This document shows positions 48,350-57,785 of a stretch of DNA of 64,000 bases, piece by piece. The number at the start of each line of letters is the position of its first letter. Position 1 is the stretch's first letter. Position numbers and translations under genes: made by a program. The notes under the pieces are model-generated. The model had not been told where the DNA came from. It did no database searches and saw nothing but the letters and a program-made list of their open reading frames with translations. Source of the DNA: Oscillospiraceae bacterium (GTDB lineage: Bacteria > Bacillota > Clostridia > Oscillospirales > CAG-272); the NCBI GenBank assembly GCA_015064255.1, contig SVSP01000002.1, positions 62,001-126,000 on the forward strand, given 5' to 3'.

Positions 48350-49339
48350 TTATGCAAGAGTTGCCGCCATAACGGCCTTTATCGTGTGCATACGGTTTTC
48401 CGCTTCGTCGAAAACGATAGACTGCTCGCTCTCGAAAACCTCGTCGGTGACTTCCATACAGTCAAGTCCGAATTTTTCGTTTATCTGCTTGCCGATGCCT
48501 GTGTTAAGGTCGTGGAATGCCGGCAGACAGTGCATAAAGCGGCACTGCGGACCTGCGTTATCCATAAGAGCCTTCGTTACGCGGTAAGGTGTAAGCTCGT
48601 CAATTCTTTCCTGCCATACGCTGTCGGGCTCTCCCATTGATACCCATACGTCTGTGTAGATAACGTCTGCACACTTGGTTGCGGTGATCGGATCTTCGAT
48701 AAATTCGAGTATTGCGCCCGTTTCCTGCGCAACCTTTTTGCACTGGGCAACGAGATCGTCTGACGGGAAGTACTTTTTCGGAGCGCAGGCAACGAAGTGC
48801 ATACCCATCTTCGCGCATCCCACCATAAGCGAGTTGCCCATATTGTATCTTGCATCGCCCATATATACGAGCTTTTTGCCCTTGAGATCACCGAAATGTT
48901 CCTTTATAGTGAGGAAATCGGCGAGTATCTGTGTGGGATGGAATTCGTTTGTAAGTCCGTTCCATACGGGAACAGAAGAATATTTTGCGAGGTCTTCTAC
49001 TATTTCCTGACCGAATCCGCGGTATTCGATACCGTCATACATACGGGAAAGCACGCGTGCAGTGTCTGCGATGCTCTCTTTTTTGCCTATCTGCGAGCCT
49101 GTGGGATCAAGATAGGTTACTCCCATACCGAGATCGTATGCCGCGACCTCAAATGCGCAGCGTGTACGTGTGCTTGTCTTTTCGAAGATAAGAGCAATAT
49201 TCTTTCCTTCGCACATTTTATGAGGTATTCTTGCCTCCTTCTTTGCTTTGAGCTCGGCTGCAAGGTCGATAAGCTGACCTATTTCTTCGGGTGTATAATC
49301 AAGAAGCTTGAGAAAATCTCTTCCGTTAAAATTTGTCAT
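48350..49339 (-). CDS. argF: Ornithine carbamoyltransferase
   Basis: [29 protein letters not shown]. Start [10 protein letters not shown] at 49339. Confidence 0.96.
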   Translation of the reverse strand: MTNFNGRDFLKLLDYTPEEIGQLIDLAAELKAKKEARIPHKMCEGKNIALIFEKTSTRTRCAFEVAAYDLGMGVTYLDPTGSQIGKKESIADTARVLSRMYDGIEYRGFGQEIVEDLAKYSSVPVWNGLTNEFHPTQILADFLTIKEHFGDLKGKKLVYMGDARYNMGNSLMVGCAKMGMHFVACAPKKYFPSDDLVAQCKKVAQETGAILEFIEDPITATKCADVIYTDVWVSMGEPDSVWQERIDELTPYRVTKALMDNAGPQCRFMHCLPAFHDLNTGIGKQINEKFGLDCMEVTDEVFESEQSIVFDEAENRMHTIKAVMAATLA

Positions 49340-49358
49340 ATTATTATTTTTCCTTTCT

Positions 49359-49420
49359 TGAAAACCTTTTTTTGTAAAAAAAGGTTTCAAACTTTCCCAA
49401 AAACTTTACTGAAATAATTT
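49359..49420 (+). repeat. Palindromic element, type A, immediately 5' of the argF SD
   Basis: gaaaacctttttttgtaaaaaaaggtttcaaactttcccaaaaactttactgaaa. Confidence 0.7.
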
Positions 49421-49475
49421 CCGTTTAGAAAAGTTATTTAGCGTGGTCTTGGGACTCCGCCCCCAAGACGTTTCC

Positions 49476-50219
49476 TTAAAGCACTTTTGCGAGGAAAGAA
49501 CGGAGTCTTTCGCACTGCGGATTGCCGAAAAGCTCGTCGGGAGTTCCTTCTTCGGCTATCTTGCCTTCGTCAAGGAAGATAACGCGGTTAGAGACCTCAC
49601 GTGCAAATCCCATTTCGTGAGTTACGACTACCATTGTCATACCGTCGCGTGCAAGCTCCTTCATAACGTCTAGAACTTCGCCGACCATTTCGGGGTCAAG
49701 CGCAGAGGTGGGCTCGTCGAATAGCATAACGTCGGGCTCCATACAAAGAGCGCGAACGATAGCTACACGCTGTTTCTGACCGCCCGAAAGCTGATTCGGA
49801 TAAGAATCTGCGCGGTCTGCAAGTCCGACTCTTTCAAGAAGGGCGAGAGCTTTTGCTTCCGCTTCTTCCTTCGGAACTTTTTTGAGCATCATAGGAGCGA
49901 GGGTGAGGTTTTTAAGTACTGTGAGGTGAGGGAAAAGGTTAAATTGTTGGAATACCATTCCCATTTTCTGACGGTGGAGATTCAGGTTTGTTTTTGAACT
50001 CGTAAGGTTTTGTCCGTCAAAGTATATTGTTCCACTCGTCGGCTGCTCAAGAAGGTTGAGGCAACGCAGGAAAGTCGATTTACCCGAACCGGATGCACCG
50101 ATCACGCATACAACGTCGCCCTTGTTTATATTAATGCTTACACCTTTGAGAACCTCGGTTTTGTCAAATTTCTTTTCGAGTCCTTCGACATGTATTATAG
50201 TTTCTTTATTATTTTCCAT
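49476..50219 (-). CDS. Polar amino acid ABC transporter ATP-binding protein
   Basis: [47 protein letters not shown]. Confidence 0.95.
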   Translation of the reverse strand: MENNKETIIHVEGLEKKFDKTEVLKGVSININKGDVVCVIGASGSGKSTFLRCLNLLEQPTSGTIYFDGQNLTSSKTNLNLHRQKMGMVFQQFNLFPHLTVLKNLTLAPMMLKKVPKEEAEAKALALLERVGLADRADSYPNQLSGGQKQRVAIVRALCMEPDVMLFDEPTSALDPEMVGEVLDVMKELARDGMTMVVVTHEMGFAREVSNRVIFLDEGKIAEEGTPDELFGNPQCERLRSFLAKVL

Positions 50220-51588
50220 CGCTTCGACGTAACCTCCTTTCAAATATGGAGAGAAGTTTGGTCATGCCTACAACTAGAACGAGGTAGACAAGAGCAGAGA
50301 GAATTAACGGATTAAACGCGTCGTAAGTGTTGTTTCTGATAAGGTTTGCTCCTCTGGTGAGATCTACGACCGCAACGTAACCTGCAACCGACGTTTCTTT
50401 GAGAAGTGCGATACACTCGTTTCCGATTGCGGGAAGAATGTTCTTTATCGCCTGTGGAAAGATTATCTTGCTCATCGCCTGTGCTTTGGACATACCGAGG
50501 CTTCTTGCTGCCTCCATCTGACCTTTATCGACTGCGTTTATACCGCTTCGGATAAGCTCTGCCATATACGCGCCCGAGTTTATGCCGAATGCGATTATCG
50601 CAACCAAAACCCCGTCTGCGCTGACCATAATGACGAAGAAGAAGATAAGCAGAAGAACCGTTATCGGAACTCCGCGTATAACGGTCGTGTATAGATCGCA
50701 CATGAAATTTATAATTGCGAGAGAGGGATTTCCTTCAGAAAAATACTTTCCTATAGCTATTATTGTTCCGAGAACAACGCCGATCACGAGCGAACAAAGA
50801 GTAATAATAAGAGTGTTTTTGAGACCGATCAGTATGTAGTTGTAATTTTGACCTTCTATAAAGGTGTGGTAAAGACGGTTATGCCAAAGCTGTTTGGAGG
50901 CATTTTTGAGGCCTTCTTTTGTTCCGATGAAAACAACCTTTTCGTTCACCTTACAAAAATAATCCTCACCGTAGGATTCAGCAAGGTACTTGTATTTCTC
51001 TGCGATTTTCTCGGTGTTTTTATCGGTGAGACAATGAAAAATTACAACTGTATCTCCGTCTTTTTCTGCCTTTATAACAGAGCGAAGCAGTTTTCCGTCT
51101 TCATCCATAACTGTACGAAGAAGCTCGTCTTTTTCCGGTTTTGTTAGCCGCTCCTCCAGTTCTTTAAACAAGCTGACATTATTATTGTCCTTGTCTCCGT
51201 ATAACATCTTAGCGTTGTTTCCGTCGGTTACTACTGCATCTGCATCGCCATTTATAAGAGCGAGCTTTACATCGTTGGGGGTTGCAAATTCTATGGTTTT
51301 GTAGCCTGCCTCCGTGCAGAATTTCATAGCACGGCTTGCTTTCTGTACCGCTACGGTTTTACCCTCAAGGTCTTTTACCGAGCTTATGGAGCTGTCTGCT
51401 TTTACGATAATGCTTTGCTTTGAAAAATCGTTCTTTTCAAGGACCTTTATCTCATAAAAATTGAATTTGAGGTTTACCTGCGTCACTTTAGATCCTTGTA
51501 TATCTTCTACCTTATTGCAAGATGTTATCGAAAGACAGAGAGTAAAGAGTGTCAACGTGACGAGGAAAAGCGCAAAAAGTTTTTTCAT
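50209..51588 (-). CDS. Fused, reduced periplasmic-binding domain + amino acid ABC permease
   Basis: Signal/lipobox [37 protein letters not shown] segment; then permease [25 protein letters not shown] and [28 protein letters not shown]. Confidence 0.9.
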   Translation of the reverse strand: MKKLFALFLVTLTLFTLCLSITSCNKVEDIQGSKVTQVNLKFNFYEIKVLEKNDFSKQSIIVKADSSISSVKDLEGKTVAVQKASRAMKFCTEAGYKTIEFATPNDVKLALINGDADAVVTDGNNAKMLYGDKDNNNVSLFKELEERLTKPEKDELLRTVMDEDGKLLRSVIKAEKDGDTVVIFHCLTDKNTEKIAEKYKYLAESYGEDYFCKVNEKVVFIGTKEGLKNASKQLWHNRLYHTFIEGQNYNYILIGLKNTLIITLCSLVIGVVLGTIIAIGKYFSEGNPSLAIINFMCDLYTTVIRGVPITVLLLIFFFVIMVSADGVLVAIIAFGINSGAYMAELIRSGINAVDKGQMEAARSLGMSKAQAMSKIIFPQAIKNILPAIGNECIALLKETSVAGYVAVVDLTRGANLIRNNTYDAFNPLILSALVYLVLVVGMTKLLSIFERRLRRSDGK

Positions 51589-51610
51589 ATTTTCTCCTAA
51601 ATCAAAAGTC

Positions 51611-51634
51611 AAGGGGTGCCTGTCAGCACCCCTT
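51611..51634 (-). terminator. Intra-operon hairpin between SBP and SBP-permease genes (attenuator-like)
   Basis: aaggggtgc-ctgtca-gcacccctt. Confidence 0.65.
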
Positions 51635-51648
51635 AACTTACTTCTTTG

Positions 51649-52425
51649 TTAGTTCTGAGCGGGAGCGGTATAAGGAGCTTCGTATTTTTCGAAGATCGCT
51701 GCGACTGTACCGTCAGCCATGAGCTCTGCGAGGACTTCGTTGAACTTCTCTACGAGTTCTTCGTCATTAAAGTTGAATGCGAATGCATAGGGCTCTGTGG
51801 TCATGTTTTCACCAAGGATCTTAACCGAAGCATCGTCCTTGCACATTTCAGCAGCTGTAAGATCGTCCACTATCCACGCATCAACCTTGCTCGAGGTAAG
51901 AGCGAGCTTGGCGTCGGCGTTTGCTTCGTAGCTATCTACGGTGTAACCTTCGCCGAGGCAAAATTCTTCGGCTGTGGTACCGGACTGTACCGATACAGTC
52001 TTTCCTGCGAGGTCCGCTTTGGATGCGATTGTACTATCAGCTTTAACTACAATGCACTGAGCAGCGAGACAGTAAGCGTCAGTGAAGAGAACGCTTTCTT
52101 CGCGGTTGGGAGTTACAGAAATACCGGACATACCGCAGTCATATTTGCCGGTTTCAACACCGGGAATTACAGAATCAAAGGCGATCTGCTCGATCACAAG
52201 CTCATAACCGAGCTTTTTGCAGATGAGTTCCATAATTTCAACTTCAATACCTACGACCTTGCCATTTTCAAGGTTTTCAAAGGGAGGGAAGTCGGGAGAT
52301 GTAGCTACTACGAGCTTGGTTTTGGCGGTGTCACCTTTGTCGTCATCGGTTGATTTGTCTTTACATGCGGTGAATACGCATGTGAGCATAACTGCTACAA
52401 GAATAAGTGCAATAATCTTTTTCAT
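51649..52425 (-). CDS. Polar amino acid ABC transporter substrate-binding lipoprotein
   Basis: Lipobox TCVFTACKD; FPPFENLENGKVVGIEVEIMELICKKLGYELV. Confidence 0.94.
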   Translation of the reverse strand: MKKIIALILVAVMLTCVFTACKDKSTDDDKGDTAKTKLVVATSPDFPPFENLENGKVVGIEVEIMELICKKLGYELVIEQIAFDSVIPGVETGKYDCGMSGISVTPNREESVLFTDAYCLAAQCIVVKADSTIASKADLAGKTVSVQSGTTAEEFCLGEGYTVDSYEANADAKLALTSSKVDAWIVDDLTAAEMCKDDASVKILGENMTTEPYAFAFNFNDEELVEKFNEVLAELMADGTVAAIFEKYEAPYTAPAQN

Positions 52426-52467
52426 TTTTCTTATTTCCTTTCAAATTCGTTTATATGAGTTCATATT

Positions 52468-53700
52468 TTACTTTTTATTTGCGTTTTTGGCATTTACCTG
52501 AGCCTGAACCTTGATAGGAAGTCCGAAGAGGTTGATAAATCCTGCGCTGTCAGCCTGGTTATAAACGTTGTCTTCGCCGAATGTTGCGATTTCTTCGGAG
52601 TAGAGGGAGTAGTCGCTCCATACGCCTGCTTTTATGATGTTGCCCTTGTAGAGCTTGAGTCTTACCTTGCCTGTAACGTTTTCCTGTGTCTTGTCAACGA
52701 AAGCGGAGAGAGCTTCTCTGAGAGGCGTGAACCACTGTCCGTTGTAAACGAGATCTGCAAACGTTACCGCAAGCTCCTGCTTTTTGTGAGCGGTCATTTT
52801 GTCGAGAGTAATTGTTTCGAGATATTTGTGTGCGTCGTAGAGAATAGCTCCGCCGGGAGTTTCGTAAACGCCTCTGCACTTCATACCTACAAGTCTGTTT
52901 TCAACGATGTCGAGAAGACCGATACCGTTTTCTCCGCCGAGCTTGTTGAGTTCGAGAATGATCTCTTTCGCGCTCATTTCCTTGCCGTTAAGAGCTGTGG
53001 GAATACCCTTTACAAAATCGAGTGTGATGTAAGTGGGTGTATCGGGAGCCTTGAAGGGAGAAACGCCCATTTCAAGGAAGCCTTCCTTGTCGTAAAGAGG
53101 TTCGTTTCCTGCGTCCTCGAGGTCAAGCCCTTCGTGAGAGAGGTGCCAGAGGTTCTTGTCCTTTGAGTAGTTTGTTTCTCTGTTTATCTTAAGAGGAACG
53201 TTGTGTGCCTCGGCGTAGTCGATCTCTTCTTCTCTCGATTTGATGTCCCATTCTCTCCAAGGAGCGATGATAGGCATATCGGGAGCGAAAGCCTTGATTG
53301 TAAGCTCGAATCTTACCTGGTCGTTACCCTTGCCTGTGCAACCGTGGCAGATAGCGTCAGCGCCTTCAGCTTTTGCGATTTCAACGATTCTCTTTGCGAT
53401 TACAGGTCTTGCGAAAGACGTGCCGAGCATATAGTCCTCGTAAAGAGCGCCTGCCTTAACCGTGGGGATGATGTAGTCATCAACGAACTCGTCTGTAAGG
53501 TCTTCGACGTAAAGCTTTGAAGCACCTGTCTTGAGAGCCTTTTCTTCAAGACCTTCAAGCTCGTCAGCCTGACCTACGTTACCCGAAACTGCGATGACCT
53601 CGCAGTTGTTGTAATTTTCCTTGAGCCAAGGAATTATTATCGAAGTGTCAAGTCCGCCCGAATAAGCGAGAACGACTTTTTTTATATTTTTCTTATCCAT
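52468..53700 (-). CDS. argG: Argininosuccinate synthase
   Basis: [37 protein letters not shown]. Start MDKKNIKK at 53700. Confidence 0.97.
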   Translation of the reverse strand: MDKKNIKKVVLAYSGGLDTSIIIPWLKENYNNCEVIAVSGNVGQADELEGLEEKALKTGASKLYVEDLTDEFVDDYIIPTVKAGALYEDYMLGTSFARPVIAKRIVEIAKAEGADAICHGCTGKGNDQVRFELTIKAFAPDMPIIAPWREWDIKSREEEIDYAEAHNVPLKINRETNYSKDKNLWHLSHEGLDLEDAGNEPLYDKEGFLEMGVSPFKAPDTPTYITLDFVKGIPTALNGKEMSAKEIILELNKLGGENGIGLLDIVENRLVGMKCRGVYETPGGAILYDAHKYLETITLDKMTAHKKQELAVTFADLVYNGQWFTPLREALSAFVDKTQENVTGKVRLKLYKGNIIKAGVWSDYSLYSEEIATFGEDNVYNQADSAGFINLFGLPIKVQAQVNAKNANKK

Positions 53701-54059
53701 TATTGTATAGCCTCCTGAAAATGTTTTGAATAAATATGCTGTAATTATAGCGTAAAACGTATCAATATGCAAGGGGTTTTTCACATTTTTTTGAAGTTTG
53801 TTAAAATTGCGATGTTTGGCAAAAATAAACTTCAGAAATTGTACATAATGACGGAAAAATGAAGTCAAAACGCCGTGAAATACGGTACGAGCCGCCTTTG
53901 TTGACGCTTGTCAACCTTTTTTTCGGTCAAGCAAAGGGCGAAAGATGCGTTCGGAAGGCAAATTCATAAACGTGTATATACGCAAAAATATACATAATTT
54001 TTGACAATATACATTTAATATTCATTTACTTGGAAGTGAATATACAAAAGAAAAAAATA

Positions 54060-54095
54060 AATCAGCGGATGCCGTGCAGATGACATCCGCTGATT
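54060..54095 (-). terminator. Terminator of the glycyl-radical enzyme gene
   Basis: aatcagcggatg...catccgctgatt directly beyond the stop at 54099. Confidence 0.85.
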
Positions 54096-54098
54096 TTA

Positions 54099-56075
54099 TC
54101 AGTATATCGTTCGCTCTATAACAAGGCGCTTGAGATCGTCGCTGAGGCGGTGAAAATACTCTGAATATCCTGCGACGCGCACCGAGAGATTTCTGTGCAT
54201 TTCCGGATCTTCGTACGCTTCTTCGAGCATCTGACGGCTGACACAGGTGATCTGCATCTGCATTCCGCCCTGAGCAATATAGCTCTGAATGAGATTTTTT
54301 ATTATTTCGTTGTCGATAGACGGATTTACCGTGAAATTAAGCACGGGCATACCGAGCGCTTTTTCGAGAGTCATAGAGGTAACGCTGTTTAAAAGCGCGG
54401 TCGGACCGTCTGTGTCCTTGCCCATAACGGCTCCGAGCGATTCGGCAAGCGGGTCGCCCGATCTTCTTCCGTCGGGAGTCGCACCGATATGTTTTCCGCT
54501 TGCGGCGGCTGAGTTGAACATTATCGAAGCGGGAATAAATCCGAGTCCGAGGTATGGCTTTTTGTCATCGAGCAGGGAATATACGTCATTTGTAAATCTT
54601 TTTGCAAGAGAATTGACCTCGGGAATATCCTTGCCGAAAGCTTTCGGATATTTTCTCGCCTTTTGCAAAAATTCCCCGTCGTTATTTTTGAGAAGCTCGA
54701 GCATCTGCGAGGAAGAGTACTCTTTCTTTTCAAATATAAGCTCGCGAATGACAGTCAGGGCATCTATTACGTTGACCGTTCCGGCAAAGTTTATTATGCT
54801 CCACATATACCGCGCGCCGCCGCTGTTATATTCGAGTTCCTTGTCTATGCAGTCGTCAACGAAAAGTGTACGCATAGGAAGGGGAGAGTAGCGCGAACGG
54901 CTTTCCTGCGACACGGATATCTGTTTTGTTACCTCGTCGGTCACTTTTGACACGGCGGAGATATACGCGCTGTAAAAATCCTCAAAGCTTTCTGCGCTTT
55001 CCAACGAGTTTTTCATAGTTTCTTCGAAGATCAGCAGAAGATTTATGCCTGCGTCGAGCGAGCCTACGTTGCACACACCCTGAAGCATAGCTTCCGTGCA
55101 TCCGCCGCCACAGAATTTTTTGAGGTCTTCATCTCTGATCTCGTGGAAACGCTTTTTAAGACCTCCGATTATGGCGTGATAGTTGTAGAACGCGGGATTG
55201 CCCGCACAGCTTCGCATAGTGTCGAAAGCGGCATTCCAGACCTCGTCGGGGCAGTTTTCGTCGATAAAAAGCTCTGTCATAGGACGGCGCTGACCTTTAA
55301 GCGCTTCAAGACACTGCACGGTAAGCGGATTATAGTCCGTACCGAGAGCCATCGACCACGTTTCGCCTCTGTCCATGTTAGAGAAAAGCTCTTTCAGTAC
55401 GGGAACTACGTTTTCTCCCTTATAATAGGGCATAAGGTCGGTAGCGACACAGCCGATATTGTCATAGTCGAGGATGAATATGAAATTACGGCAGACAATA
55501 GCCTCGTAAAGGTTTTTTGCGGGAGAAAAGGGCACCTTTTCAAGTGCGGCGATAAGCTCCTCGCGCGCGGAAACCGAGTGCAGATATTCCACACACTTCT
55601 TATGGTAAGCTATTATACCTTCGATGACGTGTAAAAGACCCTCGCGCATATCTGCGTCTGACATTTTCTTTACTCTTTCGGCGTAGGCGTTTAGTCCCTC
55701 GGAAGCAATTCTGTCATATGCGGGCATAGAATGTGTCCACATACAGCCCGCAACCGTGTGCTGCCACGGAATTGTGGGGCGGTATTTGAAGAAATCGCTT
55801 TCGGTAAGAATTTGTGAAAGATCTTTGTCCTTTTCGGTAAGTTTTACGGGATTATTTATAAAAACTCCGTGCATATAGTTTGTAGAAACACACATAGAGT
55901 GGCTCGGTTGGATACTCGGATAGAGATATCCGCCCTCGTACGGCGGTGGAGTCACGTTTTCATAGAATCTGCGTATGGCGAGTGCCTTGCGGTAGAAAAG
56001 ACTTCTGTCGCATTCTTCGAAAAGTCCTGCCGCGCAGTATTCGCCTATATTTTCAAAGCGGTCTTTTATAGTCAT
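54099..56075 (-). CDS. Glycyl-radical enzyme (PFL family), unassigned short subgroup
   Basis: GGGCTEAMLQG active-site Cys loop; ATPDGRRSGDPLAESLGA; C-terminal VRVAGYSEYFHRLSDDLKRLVIERT. SD aagagaaggga before ATG 56075. Confidence 0.92.
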   Translation of the reverse strand: MTIKDRFENIGEYCAAGLFEECDRSLFYRKALAIRRFYENVTPPPYEGGYLYPSIQPSHSMCVSTNYMHGVFINNPVKLTEKDKDLSQILTESDFFKYRPTIPWQHTVAGCMWTHSMPAYDRIASEGLNAYAERVKKMSDADMREGLLHVIEGIIAYHKKCVEYLHSVSAREELIAALEKVPFSPAKNLYEAIVCRNFIFILDYDNIGCVATDLMPYYKGENVVPVLKELFSNMDRGETWSMALGTDYNPLTVQCLEALKGQRRPMTELFIDENCPDEVWNAAFDTMRSCAGNPAFYNYHAIIGGLKKRFHEIRDEDLKKFCGGGCTEAMLQGVCNVGSLDAGINLLLIFEETMKNSLESAESFEDFYSAYISAVSKVTDEVTKQISVSQESRSRYSPLPMRTLFVDDCIDKELEYNSGGARYMWSIINFAGTVNVIDALTVIRELIFEKKEYSSSQMLELLKNNDGEFLQKARKYPKAFGKDIPEVNSLAKRFTNDVYSLLDDKKPYLGLGFIPASIMFNSAAASGKHIGATPDGRRSGDPLAESLGAVMGKDTDGPTALLNSVTSMTLEKALGMPVLNFTVNPSIDNEIIKNLIQSYIAQGGMQMQITCVSRQMLEEAYEDPEMHRNLSVRVAGYSEYFHRLSDDLKRLVIERTIY

Positions 56076-56116
56076 AATTGAGTCCCTTCTCTTGAAAAAT
56101 CGATGGAAATTTATTT

Positions 56117-57127
56117 TCAAACGCCTCTCCAGTTAAACTGTGTCGTCGGAAAGCCCTTGTCGTTTATAAGGCGGGTATAGACCTCGGGTGCTTCTTCGGG
56201 TACTCTTGTGTCTTCTATCATATCGCTAAGGTCGATCCTGCCTGTTTCGCTGAGCTTTATGAGAGTTTTCATATCGTCGCCCACCGTCCACATTCCCTCG
56301 GAGGATTCGAATTTCGGGCGTGCCACGGTATGTGCACCGATAAGAGTTATGCCGGGTCCGTGTACCTTGCGGTAATAGTCTATTGTAAAATCGGAATTTC
56401 TCGTACAACCGAGAAGGGCAACGCGACCGAATCTTGCCATACAGTCGAGCGCACCGTCAAGACCCTTGCCGACTCCCGTGACCTCAATAGCCACGTTTGC
56501 ACCGCCGTTTGTGACTTCTTTGACCTTTTTATCGAAATCTTCTTCGAAAGGATCAAAAGCATAGTCTGCGCCGTAAGAGAGAGCTTTTTCGCGTCTTTCT
56601 TTTATCGGGTCAACTGCAACGATGGGAACTGCACCCGCAAGCTTGAGGAGACGTACAGCCATCATTCCGAGTATGCCGAGCCCCATAACGAGCGCCGATT
56701 CACCTATTTCAAGACGGCATTTTCTTATAGCCGCGAGGGGAAATGTAGCTATATGGAAGAGTGCGCCCTCTTCAAACGTTACGTTATCGCCAATCTTGAA
56801 CACATTTGTTGCGGGTAGGCGGTTATATCTGCTATGTTTGCTCCAAACGGCGGCAACTCTATCGCCTGCTTTTACGTTTGTCACGTCCTCTCCGACTGCT
56901 TCAACGATACCTGCCGAGCTATATCCGCTTTGACGCGGAAATTTTACCACGTCGTTTTTGCCGATAGAAACGTTTGCGTCGCCGCTTACGTTTGCTCTTT
57001 CCGTGCCGCTGCTCACACTCGTTACCTCTATACGAACGATTACTTCGCCTTTACCCGGTGTCGGAATCTCCTGCTCTATAAGCTCTGCCTTGCCCGGCGC
57101 AGAAAAAATAATAGACTTTGTTTTCAT
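56117..57127 (-). CDS. MDR-family (zinc-type) alcohol/polyol dehydrogenase
   Basis: GKGEVIVRIEVTSVSSGTERANVSG, QSGYSSAGIVEAVGEDVTNVKAGDRVAA, ALVMGLGILGMMAVRLLKLAGA. Confidence 0.85.
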   Translation of the reverse strand: MKTKSIIFSAPGKAELIEQEIPTPGKGEVIVRIEVTSVSSGTERANVSGDANVSIGKNDVVKFPRQSGYSSAGIVEAVGEDVTNVKAGDRVAAVWSKHSRYNRLPATNVFKIGDNVTFEEGALFHIATFPLAAIRKCRLEIGESALVMGLGILGMMAVRLLKLAGAVPIVAVDPIKERREKALSYGADYAFDPFEEDFDKKVKEVTNGGANVAIEVTGVGKGLDGALDCMARFGRVALLGCTRNSDFTIDYYRKVHGPGITLIGAHTVARPKFESSEGMWTVGDDMKTLIKLSETGRIDLSDMIEDTRVPEEAPEVYTRLINDKGFPTTQFNWRGV

Positions 57128-57146
57128 TTTTTATAACTCCTGTTCT

Positions 57147-57640
57147 TGGAACCCCTTTTTGAAAAAAGGGGGTTCCAAACCTCCCCAAAAACTTTACTTA
57201 GATGGAAAGAGATTAATTATAGTTTAAATGGTTGTTTTTGTTTTGTGTTTCCGCGGTTTTCAAAAACTTTACTTAAATGGAAAGAAATAAATCATTTTCA
57301 GAAAAGTTTTGGTCGAGCTTTTTCAAAAGCTCGCGGGGTTTCTTAAGGGACGGAGCTCCTTGAGCCGCGCGAGCCTCAAAGCGCGAAACCGCGTTTTCTT
57401 TTTTTTTGAAACCTTTTTTGAAAAAAGGGGTTCCAAACCTCCCCAAAAACTTTACTTAGATGGAAAGAGATTAATTATAGTTTAAATGGTTGTTTTTGTT
57501 TTGTGTTTCCGCACCTTCACAAAAACTTTACTTAAATGGAAAGAAATAAATCATTTTCAGAAAAGTTTTGGTCGAGCTTTTTCAAAAGCTCGCAGGGTTT
57601 CTTAAGGGACGGAGTCCCTTGAGTCGCGCTCACGAAGCCT
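57147..57640. repeat. Two tandem about 258-bp copies of the composite palindromic element
   Basis: ctccccaaaaactttacttagatggaaagagattaattatagtttaaatggttg at 57181 and 57439; each ends gaaaagttttggtcgagctttttcaaaagctcg(c)ggggtttcttaagggacggag. Confidence 0.9.
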
Positions 57641-57687
57641 TGCTGTCTCGACGGTCGGTTTTATTATAAATCATCGAAAAGATTTTT

Positions 57688-57702
57688 TCAATACGATATT
57701 GA
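57688..57702. promoter_or_regulatory. Palindromic operator candidate
   Basis: tcaata-cga-tattga perfect inverted repeat upstream of the promoter at 57730. Confidence 0.4.
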
Positions 57703-57729
57703 AAAGTTTAAAAAAATATCACTTCCGTA

Positions 57730-57758
57730 TTGAAATTAAAAGCATGCGGTGTTATAAT
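57730..57758 (+). promoter_or_regulatory. SigA-type promoter of the AI-2E transporter gene
   Basis: ttgaaa - 17 bp - tataat. Confidence 0.75.
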
Positions 57759-57785
57759 TTGAAATGTAAAGAGATATAAACGAAA

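Noticed and set aside
57147-57640. Possible CRISPR array
   Set aside because: Only two long copies with 258-bp period; no short repeats with unique spacers and no cas genes.
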